Assembly: GCF_001676705.1 (NCBI RefSeq)
Contig: NZ_CP016170.1
Coordinates: 4,154,001 to 4,218,000, forward strand
From: Bordetella bronchialis
Lineage (GTDB): Bacteria; Pseudomonadota; Gammaproteobacteria; Burkholderiales; Burkholderiaceae_B
Length of the DNA: 64,000 nucleotides
Reading direction: 5' to 3'
The notes under the pieces were generated by a model. That model searched no databases and was not told the origin of the DNA. It was given only the letters and a program-made list of their open reading frames with translations. Numbering within the stretch: the stretch's first letter is position 1; every line of letters starts with the position of its first letter. The position numbers and the translations under genes are program-made. Below are positions 22,524 to 31,756 of the stretch, one piece after another.

Positions 22524-22653
22524 CCCTTATCGATGGCGTGAGGCGACGGAGCGCCAGCCGGCACAGGCACGAAGCCGCCAGCCCATTGCGGAAAGCCATG
22601 GAAGGCGCGGGCCGGGCCGGATGGAGCGGCGATAAGCCTGGCTACGGACAGAC

Positions 22654-22735
22654 CGGGCCGGGACGCAACGGGCCGAGCCGCGACGGACCGGGCCGCGACA
22701 GGCCGGGCCGCGACATGCCGGGCCGCCGCAGGTTG
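22654..22735. repeat. Imperfect tandem repeat (about 15-base unit)
   Basis: Repeats of GGGCCGCGACAGGCC-like units; two adjacent copies differ at one base and flanking copies are more degenerate. Lies between the convergent LysR and GST genes; not coding. Confidence 0.7.
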
Positions 22736-22792
22736 AACGACCGACACGCTGGGCCGCGATAGGCGGGACCGCGCCCGGCGGCCTGCGCACGC

Positions 22793-23503
22793 CTAGCTGG
22801 CGTCGAGTTCCGGATAGTGCCGGAATATCCCATCGCCATAGGGCAGCCGGCGATCGCTGGACAGGTAGTCTTGCAGTTCCGGCAAGGCCGCGACCCGTTC
22901 GTACAGGCGCCGCACCTTGGGATACTGCCCCGCCAGCGTCGCCATGCGCTTCGGAAACGCGAAGCGCAGTCCGTCGATCAGTTGGAACAGCGACAGATCC
23001 GCGTAGGTCCATTTGTCGCCGCCAGCCAGCCACAACCCCTCATGGACCAGAATGCGTTCGAACCAGGCGAGGAACTTCGGCATGCGTTCCTCGCGGAAGT
23101 GCCCCGCCCGCCGCGCCGCCTCTTTTTTCTGGTCTTCGTAGTACAGGCTGGCAGAAATGGGGTGATGGACGTCATGCGCCTCGGCCACGAGGTCAGCGAT
23201 GGTGAGCTGGATCTGGTGCACCCACAACCGGCCGGCCAGGTCCTGGGGCGCCAGGCCATGCTTCTCGCCGAGGAATAGCAGGATATTGGCCGTCTGGCCG
23301 ACGGATATCCCTTCGCCGACCAAATACGGCGGCGCGAAGGGCGGATGGTGGTCGCGGGTTTTCATGTCGCGGACGATGGCCGTGTCGCCGCCGGGTTCCC
23401 GCGCACGATCCCGGTATGGAATGCCGCCTGCCTCCAACGCCAGCCGCACGAACTCGCCGCGACCCGGAATGCCGTCCCAATACCAAAGGTCGTAAGGTGT
23501 CAT
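22793..23503 (-). CDS. Glutathione S-transferase family protein
   Basis: 236 aa. N-terminal thioredoxin-like domain: MTPYDLWYWDGIPGRGEFVRLALEAGGIPYRDRAR, then FAPPYLVGEGISVGQTANILLFLGEKHGLAP with the glutathione-binding Q-T pair (residues about 68-71), like the sigma/alpha-like bacterial GSTs. The helical C-terminal domain ends near LSSDRRLPYGDGIFRHYPELD. GGAG lies about 8 bases upstream of the ATG at 23503. Substrate unknown. Confidence 0.88.
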   Translation of the reverse strand: MTPYDLWYWDGIPGRGEFVRLALEAGGIPYRDRAREPGGDTAIVRDMKTRDHHPPFAPPYLVGEGISVGQTANILLFLGEKHGLAPQDLAGRLWVHQIQLTIADLVAEAHDVHHPISASLYYEDQKKEAARRAGHFREERMPKFLAWFERILVHEGLWLAGGDKWTYADLSLFQLIDGLRFAFPKRMATLAGQYPKVRRLYERVAALPELQDYLSSDRRLPYGDGIFRHYPELDAS

Positions 23504-23540
23504 CGCTGCATCTCCACGGGAAAGGCCACGCTTCAGCAAA

Positions 23541-23582
23541 CGCTGTACCCATCGCGCTGTACCTATCGCGCTGTACCTATCG
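23541..23582. repeat. Three copies of a 14-base tandem repeat
   Basis: CGCTGTACCTATCG repeated three times, the first with one change (CCC for CCT). It lies just upstream of the GST gene, about 40 bases before its start, so copy number could alter that promoter or leader. Confidence 0.85.
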
Positions 23583-23681
23583 TCATGGCGGATGCATCGC
23601 GGGCGCGACACGCATGGCGGGCCCGATGCCGGCCCGCGCGGCGCGGGTGCGGGCGCGCATGCGCAAGCGCGCCGCGCCGGC

Positions 23682-24470
23682 CTAGCGCTGGACGATGCGT
23701 CCGGCGCCGACGATGCGTTCGGCCAGCACCAGGATCAGGATGATCATGATGACCTGCAAGGCCGAGGCGGCGGCGACCACCAGTTGGCTGCCCTGGAACT
23801 GCAGATAACTGAAAATCTCGATCGGCAGCGTGACGATGCCGGGTCCGGTCAGGAACAGGGCGGCGTTCAATTCGCCGAAGGACACGATGAACGCGAAGAG
23901 CCAGCCCGACAGCAGCGCGGGCCAGATAATCGGCATGGTGATCAGCAGGAAGGATTTGACCGGCCCCGCGCCCAGGCTTTGCCCCGCCTCTTCCAGCGCG
24001 GTGTCGAAGGCCTGCAGGGCCGCCACGATGGTGCGGAAGGCATAGGGCAGGCACACCACCACATGCGCGATCAACAGCCCCGGCAGGATGCCGACCCCCA
24101 GGGTCCGATACAGAAGCAGCAGCGCCAGGCCAAGGATGATGGTGGGAAAGACCAGCGGAGCCATGAACAGCATTTGCAGCAGGTTCGATAGCCAGCCGCG
24201 CCGGCGCGAGGCGTAAACGGCGGCGAGCAGGCCCAGGCCGCCAGCCAGCGTCGCCGACACGACCGCCAGCCACAGGCTCAGCACAAAGGCATCGCGCATC
24301 TCCGGAATCGTGAAGAAGGCCTGGAACCAGCGCAGGGAGAAGCCCGGCGGCGGGAACACCAGGCTGTCGGCCGAGCTGAAGGCGAAGAGCAGAATGACGA
24401 AAATAGGCCCCAGGATCAGGACCAGCGCGATGCCGGTGATCAGCCGCAAAAGGAATCGACCGACGCTCAT
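23682..24470 (-). CDS. ABC importer permease (PotC-like)
   Basis: 262 aa inner-membrane permease with six predicted spans. The coupling motif EEAGQSLGAGPVKSFLLITMPIIWPALLSG (residues about 160-190) is the EAA loop of the spermidine/putrescine-Fe-thiamine type importers. Last gene of a five-gene operon; its ATG overlaps the stop of the preceding permease gene (ATGA). Pairs with the permease at 24467. Confidence 0.9.
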   Translation of the reverse strand: MSVGRFLLRLITGIALVLILGPIFVILLFAFSSADSLVFPPPGFSLRWFQAFFTIPEMRDAFVLSLWLAVVSATLAGGLGLLAAVYASRRRGWLSNLLQMLFMAPLVFPTIILGLALLLLYRTLGVGILPGLLIAHVVVCLPYAFRTIVAALQAFDTALEEAGQSLGAGPVKSFLLITMPIIWPALLSGWLFAFIVSFGELNAALFLTGPGIVTLPIEIFSYLQFQGSQLVVAAASALQVIMIILILVLAERIVGAGRIVQR

Positions 24471-25387
24471 GGCCCCTTCCCCTGTACCCTTTGCGGCCGC
24501 ATCGCCATCTGCACCAGCGCCGCGATGGCCAGCGCGATGGCCAGCAATACAAAGGACAAGGCGGCCGCGCGGGGCCAGCGGAAGGTGGCCGCGCTGTCGA
24601 ACACCAGGCTGACCAGCAGCTTGAAACGGGGACCGCCCAGCAGCGCGATGGTGACGTAGGCGCTCAGCATAAGGAAGGTCACCAGCATCAGTCCGGAGGT
24701 CACGCCCGGGCTGGAAAGCGGCAGGGTGACACGGTAGAAGGTCTGCCAGGGACCGGCGCCCAGGGATTGCGCCGCCTCGGTGTAGCGCTGGTCGATCGCC
24801 GTCAGCGAATTCGTGATCGATACGACCATGAAGGGAAGCAGGATCGTGAGCAGCCCCACCACCACGGCCTCGAAGGAATACAGGAACTGGATGGGCCGTT
24901 CGGTCAGGCCTGCCTCGCGCAGCGTAACGCTCAGGATGCCGGTGCGGCCCAGGATGCTGACCCAGCCATAGGCGCGCACGACGTTGCTGACCATCAGGGG
25001 AAACATCATCAGCAGCAGCATGATCATGCGGCCGCGCGGCGACAGCCGCGACGCGTACAGGGCCACCGGATATCCCAGCAGCAGGCAGGCGATCAGCACC
25101 ACGCCGGTGGCCAGGAGCGTGCGCTGGATGATCAGCAGATAGAAGGGATCCGTTGCGACTTCCACATAGTTGCGCAGCGTCGGCTGCAGCTCATACAGCG
25201 AGCTCTGCGAATTCGTCATGAAACTGATGAACAGCAGATAACCCAGGGGCAGCACGAAGAAGACCAGCAGCAACAGGACCGGCGGCGCCGCCACCGCCCA
25301 TAGAAGTCCGGTGCGCGGCAGCAGTCGCCACGGGCGGCCGTCATATCCCTGGCCGCGCACGCCGGCCGACGTGACGACACGGCTCAT
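24467..25387 (-). CDS. ABC importer permease (PotB-like)
   Basis: 306 aa. A cytoplasmic N-terminus then about six spans; the EAA loop reads YTEAAQSLGAGPWQTFYRVTLPLSSPG. PotB-type partner of the downstream permease. The start at 25387 overlaps the ATPase stop codon by four bases (ATGA), and its own stop overlaps the next gene likewise, so the three are translationally coupled. Confidence 0.9.
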   Translation of the reverse strand: MSRVVTSAGVRGQGYDGRPWRLLPRTGLLWAVAAPPVLLLLVFFVLPLGYLLFISFMTNSQSSLYELQPTLRNYVEVATDPFYLLIIQRTLLATGVVLIACLLLGYPVALYASRLSPRGRMIMLLLMMFPLMVSNVVRAYGWVSILGRTGILSVTLREAGLTERPIQFLYSFEAVVVGLLTILLPFMVVSITNSLTAIDQRYTEAAQSLGAGPWQTFYRVTLPLSSPGVTSGLMLVTFLMLSAYVTIALLGGPRFKLLVSLVFDSAATFRWPRAAALSFVLLAIALAIAALVQMAMRPQRVQGKGP

Positions 25388-26565
25388 GAGCGGCCCTCGC
25401 CCGTGGATAGCGGCATACCCGCGACGCGCGGCATGGCGTCCCCGCTTGCTTCGTCGCCCGCCGAAGCCGGCGACAGCGCGACGACGCTGGCGTCTTCCCA
25501 CGCCAGCCGCACCACCGCTCCGGGCGCCAGGCGCATGGCGGTCACGCCACTGTTCGGCAGGTGGGCAGCTACCGGGCCGGCTTCGGTGTCCATGTACAAA
25601 TGCGTCTGCGCGCCACGGTAGACCACCTCTTTCAGCGTGGCGGCCAGCGCGCCACGCGTGTCCAGCCGCACTTTCTCGGGACGCAGGGCCAGACGGATGG
25701 CGTCGCCCACGGCATAGGCCCCGCCCTGCCCGGCCGGCGGGTCCACCGCCAGGCAGGTCCCGCCCAGGCCGACCACCAGTTTGTCGCCGTCGCGGCCACG
25801 CACCTCGCCCCGCAGGATGTTGCTGGCCCCCAGGAAAGTCGCGACGAATTCCGTGCCGGGACGCTCGTAGATATCGCGCGGCGCGCCGGCCTGCTGTATG
25901 CGGCCGTCCTTCATTACCGCCACCCGGTCCGACATGGTCAGCGCCTCTTCCTGGTCGTGGGTGACGAAAATGGTAGTGGTGCCCAGCCGGCGCTGCAGCT
26001 GGCGCAACTCCACCTGCATCTGTTCGCGCAGCAGCTTGTCCAGCGCCGAGAGGGGCTCGTCGAGCAGCAGCACGTCGGGTTCGAAAACGATGGCGCGCGC
26101 CAGGGCCACGCGCTGCTGCTGGCCACCGGACAACTGCCGCGGATAGCGCTGGCCGAAGGCGCCCAGGGCGACCAGGTCCAGCGCATCCGCCACGCGCCGC
26201 GCGATGCTGGACGCGTCGACGCGCCGCATCTTCAGGCCGAAGGCCACGTTCTCGGCCACGGTCAGGTGCGGAAACAGCGCGAAGCTCTGGAACACCATGC
26301 CGAAGTTGCGCTTGTGCGCCGGGACACCCGTGACCCGCTTGCCGCGGATGTAGATGTCGCCATGGCTGGGCTGCTCGAAACCCGCGATCAGCCGCAGTGT
26401 GGTGGTCTTGCCGCAGCCGCTGGGGCCCAGCAGGGAAAAGAACGTTCCGCGTTCGATATCCAGGTCCAGCCTGTGCAGGGCGACCGCCGCGCCGAAGCGC
26501 TTTTCCACATTATCGAAGCGCACGTCCAGGGTAGCGGCGTCGCCCGCCGCGCTTGCCACACTCAC
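25384..26565 (-). CDS. ABC importer ATP-binding protein (PotA-like)
   Basis: 393 aa. Walker A GPSGCGKTTTLR near residue 43, signature LSGGQQQRVALARA, Walker B VLLLDEPLSALD, switch THDQEEA, then a C-terminal TOBE-type regulatory domain (about residues 285-370), as in PotA/FbpC. Start is GTG at 26565: GGAG lies 5 bases before it, and the GTG overlaps the TGA stop of the upstream gene (GTGA). Powers uptake of the ligand bound by the protein encoded at 28021. Confidence 0.93.
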   Translation of the reverse strand: MSVASAAGDAATLDVRFDNVEKRFGAAVALHRLDLDIERGTFFSLLGPSGCGKTTTLRLIAGFEQPSHGDIYIRGKRVTGVPAHKRNFGMVFQSFALFPHLTVAENVAFGLKMRRVDASSIARRVADALDLVALGAFGQRYPRQLSGGQQQRVALARAIVFEPDVLLLDEPLSALDKLLREQMQVELRQLQRRLGTTTIFVTHDQEEALTMSDRVAVMKDGRIQQAGAPRDIYERPGTEFVATFLGASNILRGEVRGRDGDKLVVGLGGTCLAVDPPAGQGGAYAVGDAIRLALRPEKVRLDTRGALAATLKEVVYRGAQTHLYMDTEAGPVAAHLPNSGVTAMRLAPGAVVRLAWEDASVVALSPASAGDEASGDAMPRVAGMPLSTGEGRS

Positions 26566-27974
26566 ATCGACTCCTTGACGGCGCGGTCGAACCGCGCGAT
26601 ACGCGCCGCGGCCGCCAGCAGGCGCACGGGCAATTCCAGCAGGACCAGCATTTCGACCGCGCGGCGGGTGGGGCCGCGCAAGGCTTGCACGGCATCGTCC
26701 AGCACCAGGCCCAGTTCGCGCGCCACCGCGACGTCGGCGCCGTCGAAGATGTCCTCGTCGGCGAGCAAGGCCCGCCACTCCGCCGTCAGTTCGCGCAGCA
26801 TATCCGCCATCAGACCGGCCAGCTCGGGTTCTTCGCCCGCGAGCCGCGCGGCCAGGTCGTCGGCGCTGGCGCGCCAGGCCTCGCCGACGCGGCGCAAGTC
26901 CTGCGCGAGCGGGCGCACGGCAGCGGGCGGCGCGATGGGCGGCCGGCCCGGCTTGCCGTCGAAAGCGCCCAGCATCAGGGCCGCATTGAGCACCAGCCGG
27001 AAACTGAGGCAATCCTCCTTCGCATAGAAGCGCAGGGTCTCGTCCATGGTCTTGCGGCCGCGGACAGGCAGGTATTTGCGCACGTAGCCGTCCAGCGCCA
27101 TGGCCTTGCGCAGGAACTCGCCCATTTCCGGATGCGGGGAAAAGCCGATCACGCGGCCCGCGGGCGCATCGCTCGCCAGGATGGCGGCGCGCTCGCGCAT
27201 GACGCGGTCGAAGCGGTCGGCATCCAGCGGGTTATCGATGAACAGCCGCGTCGCCATGATATGGCTTTCGAAGCCGGCTACCGTGCGGGCGCGGCGCGGG
27301 CCCCGTTCATACACGGGCCCATGGTAGTACGCGAGTTCCATCGATTCCGGCAGGTCGCGCCGCAACGCGGCGTCCTCCAGCCTCACGTTCAGCAGGCCCG
27401 CGCCGGTGTGCAGGTACTCGTGGGTGTAGCGCGGCTTGGCGTCCAGGATGCCCAACCAGTGCGGCCGGCCCGCCGAGAAGTAATAGGCGCCGCCGCAGGA
27501 GCCGATGCCGGCGCCGCCGCGCGCCAGGAAGCCGCGGATCGCCGCGTCCACGCCGGGCTGCGACTCGATGCGGTCCAGGCCCCAGGTGGCGAAGCCGCCG
27601 GGCAGGATCAGCACGTCGGCCTGGTCCAGCATGCCGCCGGCGATGTCGGCTGCATCGGCGCGCCGGTACGGCAAGCCCAGGCTCCACAGGCAATGCGAGT
27701 AATAGGCGTAGTACGGGTAGCCGATGGCCGCGCCGCAATACAGCACGATGCGCGGCACGGCGATGCCACGCGCGTCCGCCGGCAGCGGCGCATCGGCCGG
27801 CGTTACGGCGGCTTGCGGCAGGCCGGTGCGCCGGGCGACCGCCGCCAGGGTGGCCGGACCGGCGTAGCCGTCGGAGGTAAGGTGGACGGCGTGGCCCAGG
27901 GCCGCCGCGCGATGCGCCAGGACGGCGATGCCCAGGGCATCGCCGTGGCGCGACCAGGAAAGAAGTGAAGCCAT
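26562..27974 (-). CDS. BPL_N / glutamine-amidotransferase-like protein in ABC operon
   Basis: 470 aa. Residues about 75-320 resemble the biotin-protein-ligase N-terminal (BPL_N) class-I amidotransferase-like fold: VLYCGAAIGYPYYAYYSHCLW, DVLILPGGFATWGLDRI, and GGAGIGSCGGAYYFS, where GSCGGA is the nucleophile-elbow cysteine; a later GFSPHPEMGEF supplies a histidine. The C-terminal 150 residues are helical and unrecognised. Reaction unknown: hydrolysis or amide transfer on the imported compound is only a guess. It sits between the binding-protein and ATPase genes, sharing four bases with the latter, so it belongs to the transporter unit. Confidence 0.75.
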   Translation of the reverse strand: MASLLSWSRHGDALGIAVLAHRAAALGHAVHLTSDGYAGPATLAAVARRTGLPQAAVTPADAPLPADARGIAVPRIVLYCGAAIGYPYYAYYSHCLWSLGLPYRRADAADIAGGMLDQADVLILPGGFATWGLDRIESQPGVDAAIRGFLARGGAGIGSCGGAYYFSAGRPHWLGILDAKPRYTHEYLHTGAGLLNVRLEDAALRRDLPESMELAYYHGPVYERGPRRARTVAGFESHIMATRLFIDNPLDADRFDRVMRERAAILASDAPAGRVIGFSPHPEMGEFLRKAMALDGYVRKYLPVRGRKTMDETLRFYAKEDCLSFRLVLNAALMLGAFDGKPGRPPIAPPAAVRPLAQDLRRVGEAWRASADDLAARLAGEEPELAGLMADMLRELTAEWRALLADEDIFDGADVAVARELGLVLDDAVQALRGPTRRAVEMLVLLELPVRLLAAAARIARFDRAVKESM

Positions 27975-28020
27975 GGATCGGGAATCGCCGCTCAGCAGGA
28001 CGACAAGGCGGGCAGCGCCC

Positions 28021-29082
28021 TCAGGCGCCGTTGATGACGCGGTTCCATTGATCGGTCCAGTCCGCGCGCCGGGAGGAAATGAATGCCTGGTCCAGGTCGA
28101 TGATGCGCGACACCTCGGCGTCCGAGAACTGCACGCGTTGCTGCATCTCCGGGCTGAGCAGTTTCAGCATGGCCGGATTGGAGCCGGCGTAATTGAACAC
28201 TTTCGCGACCCAGGTCTGGTATTCCGGGTTCAGCGTCATATTGATGTACTGCTCGGCCAGGGCCTTGTGCTTGGTCCCCTTGGCAATGCCGGTCCCGGCC
28301 AGGTAGGAGATCGCGCCTTCGGCAGGGAACACCCATTCGGCCTGGCCGCCTTTCTCGCGCACGGTGTAGGTCTGCGATTTATAGAGCAGCCCCACCACCG
28401 CCTCGCCGGTTTGCAGCGAGCTCATGATGGTGTCGGTGTCCTTGGCCCAGATGGGATCCAGCTTGACCATCTTGCGCAGCATGTCGAAGCCGGCCTTCTC
28501 GTCCTTGGGGTCCTTGCCGGCCGCCATCGCGCCGATGGGAATGACATACGGGCCGATGGAGTGGGTGATCTCGGGCAGCACGATGCGCCCCTGGAACTCC
28601 GGACGCCACAGGTCCGCGTAGCTGCGCGGCGGGTTCTTCACTTCCTTGGGGTTGTAGACGATACCCAGCGCCGAATAGATCATGGCGACCCAGCCCGGGC
28701 GCTTGAAGCGGTCCGGGATGTCCTTTAGGAAGGACAGGTTGGGCGAGGCGGGATCCAGCGTCTCCAGCACGCCCTGGGACTCGGCCAGCGGGACCACGCC
28801 ATCATGCAGTTGCACCAGGTCGTAGGGCTGGTTGGACAAATTGATCTTGAGCTTGGTCACGCGTTCGACGGGCGTGGGCCCGCGGTCCTGCGTGATCGTG
28901 TAGCCGGTCTGCTTGGCAAAGGGCGCATCCACGTATTGCGCCATGCCGTTGCCCCACAAGCCGCCCCAGGTCATCATCGCCAACGAGCCCGATGACTGCG
29001 CGGACGCCAGCGAGAGCCGCCCGGCGCCCGCCATGCCCATGGCCAGGACGGCCGAGTGCTTCAGAAATTCGCGACGCTGCAT
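28021..29082 (-). CDS. ABC importer periplasmic binding protein (PotD/Fe-type, Tat signal)
   Basis: 353 aa. The N-terminus MQRREFLKHSAVLAMGMAGAGRLSLASA is a twin-arginine signal (RREFLK), so the protein is probably exported folded. The mature part is a type II solute-binding protein (LAMMTWGGLWGNGMAQYVDAPFAKQTGYTI, YDLVQLHDGVVPLAE, GIVYNPKEV..PPRSYADLW, INMTLNPEYQ) like PotD and related binders. Ligand unknown. Start 29082 chosen because AGGGGAAG precedes it and the signal peptide begins there. First gene of the operon, with a GTTGTATACAAC palindrome 56 bases upstream. Confidence 0.9.
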   Translation of the reverse strand: MQRREFLKHSAVLAMGMAGAGRLSLASAQSSGSLAMMTWGGLWGNGMAQYVDAPFAKQTGYTITQDRGPTPVERVTKLKINLSNQPYDLVQLHDGVVPLAESQGVLETLDPASPNLSFLKDIPDRFKRPGWVAMIYSALGIVYNPKEVKNPPRSYADLWRPEFQGRIVLPEITHSIGPYVIPIGAMAAGKDPKDEKAGFDMLRKMVKLDPIWAKDTDTIMSSLQTGEAVVGLLYKSQTYTVREKGGQAEWVFPAEGAISYLAGTGIAKGTKHKALAEQYINMTLNPEYQTWVAKVFNYAGSNPAMLKLLSPEMQQRVQFSDAEVSRIIDLDQAFISSRRADWTDQWNRVINGA

Positions 29083-29137
29083 GGCGTGCTTCCCCTTGTC
29101 GGATGTATCGCCGGCGCGCAGGTGTCGCGCGTATGGC

Positions 29138-29149
29138 GTTGTATACAAC
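29138..29149. promoter_or_regulatory. Palindrome GTTGTATACAAC upstream of ABC operon
   Basis: Perfect 12-base palindrome of the TTGTATACAA class used by FCD-type GntR regulators. It lies between the divergent ABC operon and the MscS gene, and TTTGTATCCA at 29172 looks like a second half-site. No such regulator gene is in the window. Confidence 0.5.
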
Positions 29150-29287
29150 CATCTAAGATATCCCAAATATATTTGTATCCAGAAGCGGGCAAACCCTGAT
29201 AGGCGGGCCCGTCCGCACGCATAATTTGTTGCAGCGGGTGGGACGGCCTCGCGTTATGCTCCGGCGTCCTTGACTTGCAGTGCCCCG

Positions 29288-31750
29288 ATGCGTTTTTTCG
29301 CCTTGCCCCCTGCTTTTTCCTTTACCGCCCTGGCGGCGCGCCTGCTGCTGGCCTTGTTCCTGGCCATAACCGTGCTACCGGTGCCGGGCCACGCCCAGGC
29401 GCCTTCGACGTCGCAGGAAATCGACAAGGCCCTGGATGCCGCGCGCAAGGAAATGGAAGCCTTGCGCAAGAATCTCGCGGAGCAGACCGATGACGCGGAA
29501 CTCCTGCGCCGGCGGGCCGCGGCCCTGGATATCCAGTCCAAGGCCGACGCCATCGCGGAAAAGCTGGCGCCTGTCCTGACTTCCGTACAGGCCCGCCTGA
29601 CCGAACTGGGACCGGCTGGCGATACCGGCAAGGAAGCGCACGACGTCGCGGCGCAGCGCGCCGACCTGGAGAAGACCCGGTCGACGCTGGATGCGCAGAT
29701 CAAGCTGGCCCGGCTGCTATCGGTCGAAGGCGTGCAGACCGCCGAACTGGTCTCCACCATGCGCAGGTCGCAGTTCCAGGCGCGGCTGGGCGAACGGCGG
29801 CCCTCTATCCTGGCCACGCAATTCCGCAACGACCTGCAGGACGACCTGCCGCGCGATCTCAGCCGCTTCGATAGCCTGCGCGACGAGCTGGTGGCCGCGG
29901 TGGCGGGCACGCCGGCGTGGGTGTGGATGGTGCTGGTGCTGCTGGCGGCGGCGATTATCGTGGCGTCCGCGCTGGCGGCCCGCGTCGTGCGCCGCTTCAC
30001 GGCCACGCGCGTGCCGGCGGGCCGCCTGCGGCGCTCGTTCCACGCCCTGCTTGTCGTCCTGGTGGCCACCCTGGCGCCGGGCCTGATCGGGCAGCTGATC
30101 TATATCGGCCTGGACTGGCAGGGACAATTGCCGGACGCCACGCAGGCGCTGGTCTCCGGGTTCGCCGGGATCCTGTGCCTGGGGGGTTATGTGACCGGAC
30201 TGGGCCTGGCGCTGCTCTCGCCGTCCCGGCCCTCCTGGCGGCTGCCGGACATTCCCGACGCGATCGCCGAGAAGATGCGCTGGTTTCCGCACGTGCTGGG
30301 GCCGCTGGTGGTCGTGGTATGGGTACTGGACACCCTGCCCGTTTCGGTCAACGCCAGCCTGAGCACGGCCATCGCCGTCAATTGCCTGGTGGCCTTCCTG
30401 CTGATCGCCGTGGCCGCCGTCGGGCTGGTGCGGCTCGAGCGCGCGCGCCGCGCGGCCTTGCGCGATCCGGAAACCGGCCGGGCGCCGCCCCGCCGGCTTT
30501 CGCTGCTGATCAGCGTCAGCGTGACCTGGATCGTACTGGCCATCGCGCTGATCGCCGTGCTGACCGGCTACGTCGCCTTCGGCAACTTCGCCGCCAAGCA
30601 GGTGGTGTGGACGCTGATCGTCCTGAGCTCGGCCTATCTGCTGGTGGTCCTGGTCGACGATTTCTTCATGTCGGTGCTGGGCGTCTCCAGGCGCGAGGCC
30701 GATGGCCAGGAACGCAGCCAGGAACCCCGCATCCGCGACCAGGCGGCCGTCGTGCTGTCCGGGGCGGCCCGCGTGTTGATCGGGCTGATCGCCTTCATCA
30801 TGGTGCTGGGCCAGTTCGCCGAAGGCCCGGTGGAACTGCTGCAGCGCGCCGAGCAGCTGTTGAACGGCTTGTCCGTCGGCCAGGTGCAGCTGCGCCCGGC
30901 GGCCCTGGTGCAGGGCCTGCTAGTGCTGTTGGGCGGCCTGCTGGCCGTGCGCATCCTGAAACGCTGGCTGATCAAGCGCTATCTGCCCACCACGACGCTG
31001 GATCCGGGCATGCAGACATCCGCCACCACGCTGTTCGGCTACGTCGGCGTGGTGGTCGCGGTGGGCCTGGCGCTGTCGGCGCTGGGCATCGGGCTGGAAC
31101 GGGTTGCCTGGGTCGCCAGCGCGCTGTCGGTGGGTATCGGTTTCGGCCTGCAGGCGGTGGTGCAGAACTTCGTCTCCGGCCTGATCCTGCTGGCGGAACG
31201 GCCGGTCAAGGTGGGCGACTGGGTGTCGCTGGGCGGCGTCGAAGGCGATATCCGCCGCATCAACGTACGCGCCACGGAAATCCAGATGAGCGATCGTTCC
31301 ACCGTGATCGTGCCGAATTCCGAATTCATCACCAAGACCGTGCGCAATGTCACGCACGCGAACCCGCTGGGCCTGGTGCAGGTCAAGCTGCCCATGCCCC
31401 TGGGCACGGATGCCGCCAAGGCGCGCGAAATCATTCTTTCCGCCTTCAAGGACCACGAAGACGTGCTGGACACGCCCGCGCCCAACGTCTACCTGGACGG
31501 CATCGACGCCGGCAACCTGATGTTCAATGCGACCGGCTATGTCGGCTCGCCGCGGCAGGCCTACGGCACGCGCAGCGCGCTGCTGTTCGAGATCCTGCAA
31601 CGGCTGGCGGCGGAAAACATCGGCCTGGGCAAGCCGCCCACCATGCTGGTGGCCGCGCCGCCGTCGCTGTTGCCGGGGATCTCGGCCAGCGCGCCGTCGC
31701 GTCCGGCGGGCGAGCCGCCCGCCGCGGAACCGGGCCCCGCGCGGGGATAG
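29288..31750 (+). CDS. MscS-family mechanosensitive channel with DUF3772 domain
   Basis: 820 aa large MscS-type channel that would open under membrane tension. Signal peptide (residues 1-38, ending GHAQA), a periplasmic coiled DUF3772-type region (about 45-200) with Arg/Asp-rich helices, several transmembrane spans (about 205-560), then the MscS core: VASALSVGIGFGLQAVVQNFVSGLILLAERPVKVGDWVSLGG and VIVPNSEFITKTVRN. ATG at 29288 starts the signal peptide; a TTG at 29270 is an alternative. Ends 7 bases before a convergent lipoprotein gene. Confidence 0.9.
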   Translation: MRFFALPPAFSFTALAARLLLALFLAITVLPVPGHAQAPSTSQEIDKALDAARKEMEALRKNLAEQTDDAELLRRRAAALDIQSKADAIAEKLAPVLTSVQARLTELGPAGDTGKEAHDVAAQRADLEKTRSTLDAQIKLARLLSVEGVQTAELVSTMRRSQFQARLGERRPSILATQFRNDLQDDLPRDLSRFDSLRDELVAAVAGTPAWVWMVLVLLAAAIIVASALAARVVRRFTATRVPAGRLRRSFHALLVVLVATLAPGLIGQLIYIGLDWQGQLPDATQALVSGFAGILCLGGYVTGLGLALLSPSRPSWRLPDIPDAIAEKMRWFPHVLGPLVVVVWVLDTLPVSVNASLSTAIAVNCLVAFLLIAVAAVGLVRLERARRAALRDPETGRAPPRRLSLLISVSVTWIVLAIALIAVLTGYVAFGNFAAKQVVWTLIVLSSAYLLVVLVDDFFMSVLGVSRREADGQERSQEPRIRDQAAVVLSGAARVLIGLIAFIMVLGQFAEGPVELLQRAEQLLNGLSVGQVQLRPAALVQGLLVLLGGLLAVRILKRWLIKRYLPTTTLDPGMQTSATTLFGYVGVVVAVGLALSALGIGLERVAWVASALSVGIGFGLQAVVQNFVSGLILLAERPVKVGDWVSLGGVEGDIRRINVRATEIQMSDRSTVIVPNSEFITKTVRNVTHANPLGLVQVKLPMPLGTDAAKAREIILSAFKDHEDVLDTPAPNVYLDGIDAGNLMFNATGYVGSPRQAYGTRSALLFEILQRLAAENIGLGKPPTMLVAAPPSLLPGISASAPSRPAGEPPAAEPGPARG

Positions 31751-31756
31751 GCCGGC

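Noticed and set aside
22527..23033. Arg/Pro-rich minus-strand open frame over the 15-base repeats
   Set aside because: Repetitive composition from GC-rich tandem DNA and overlap with the GST gene; no start signal or homology.
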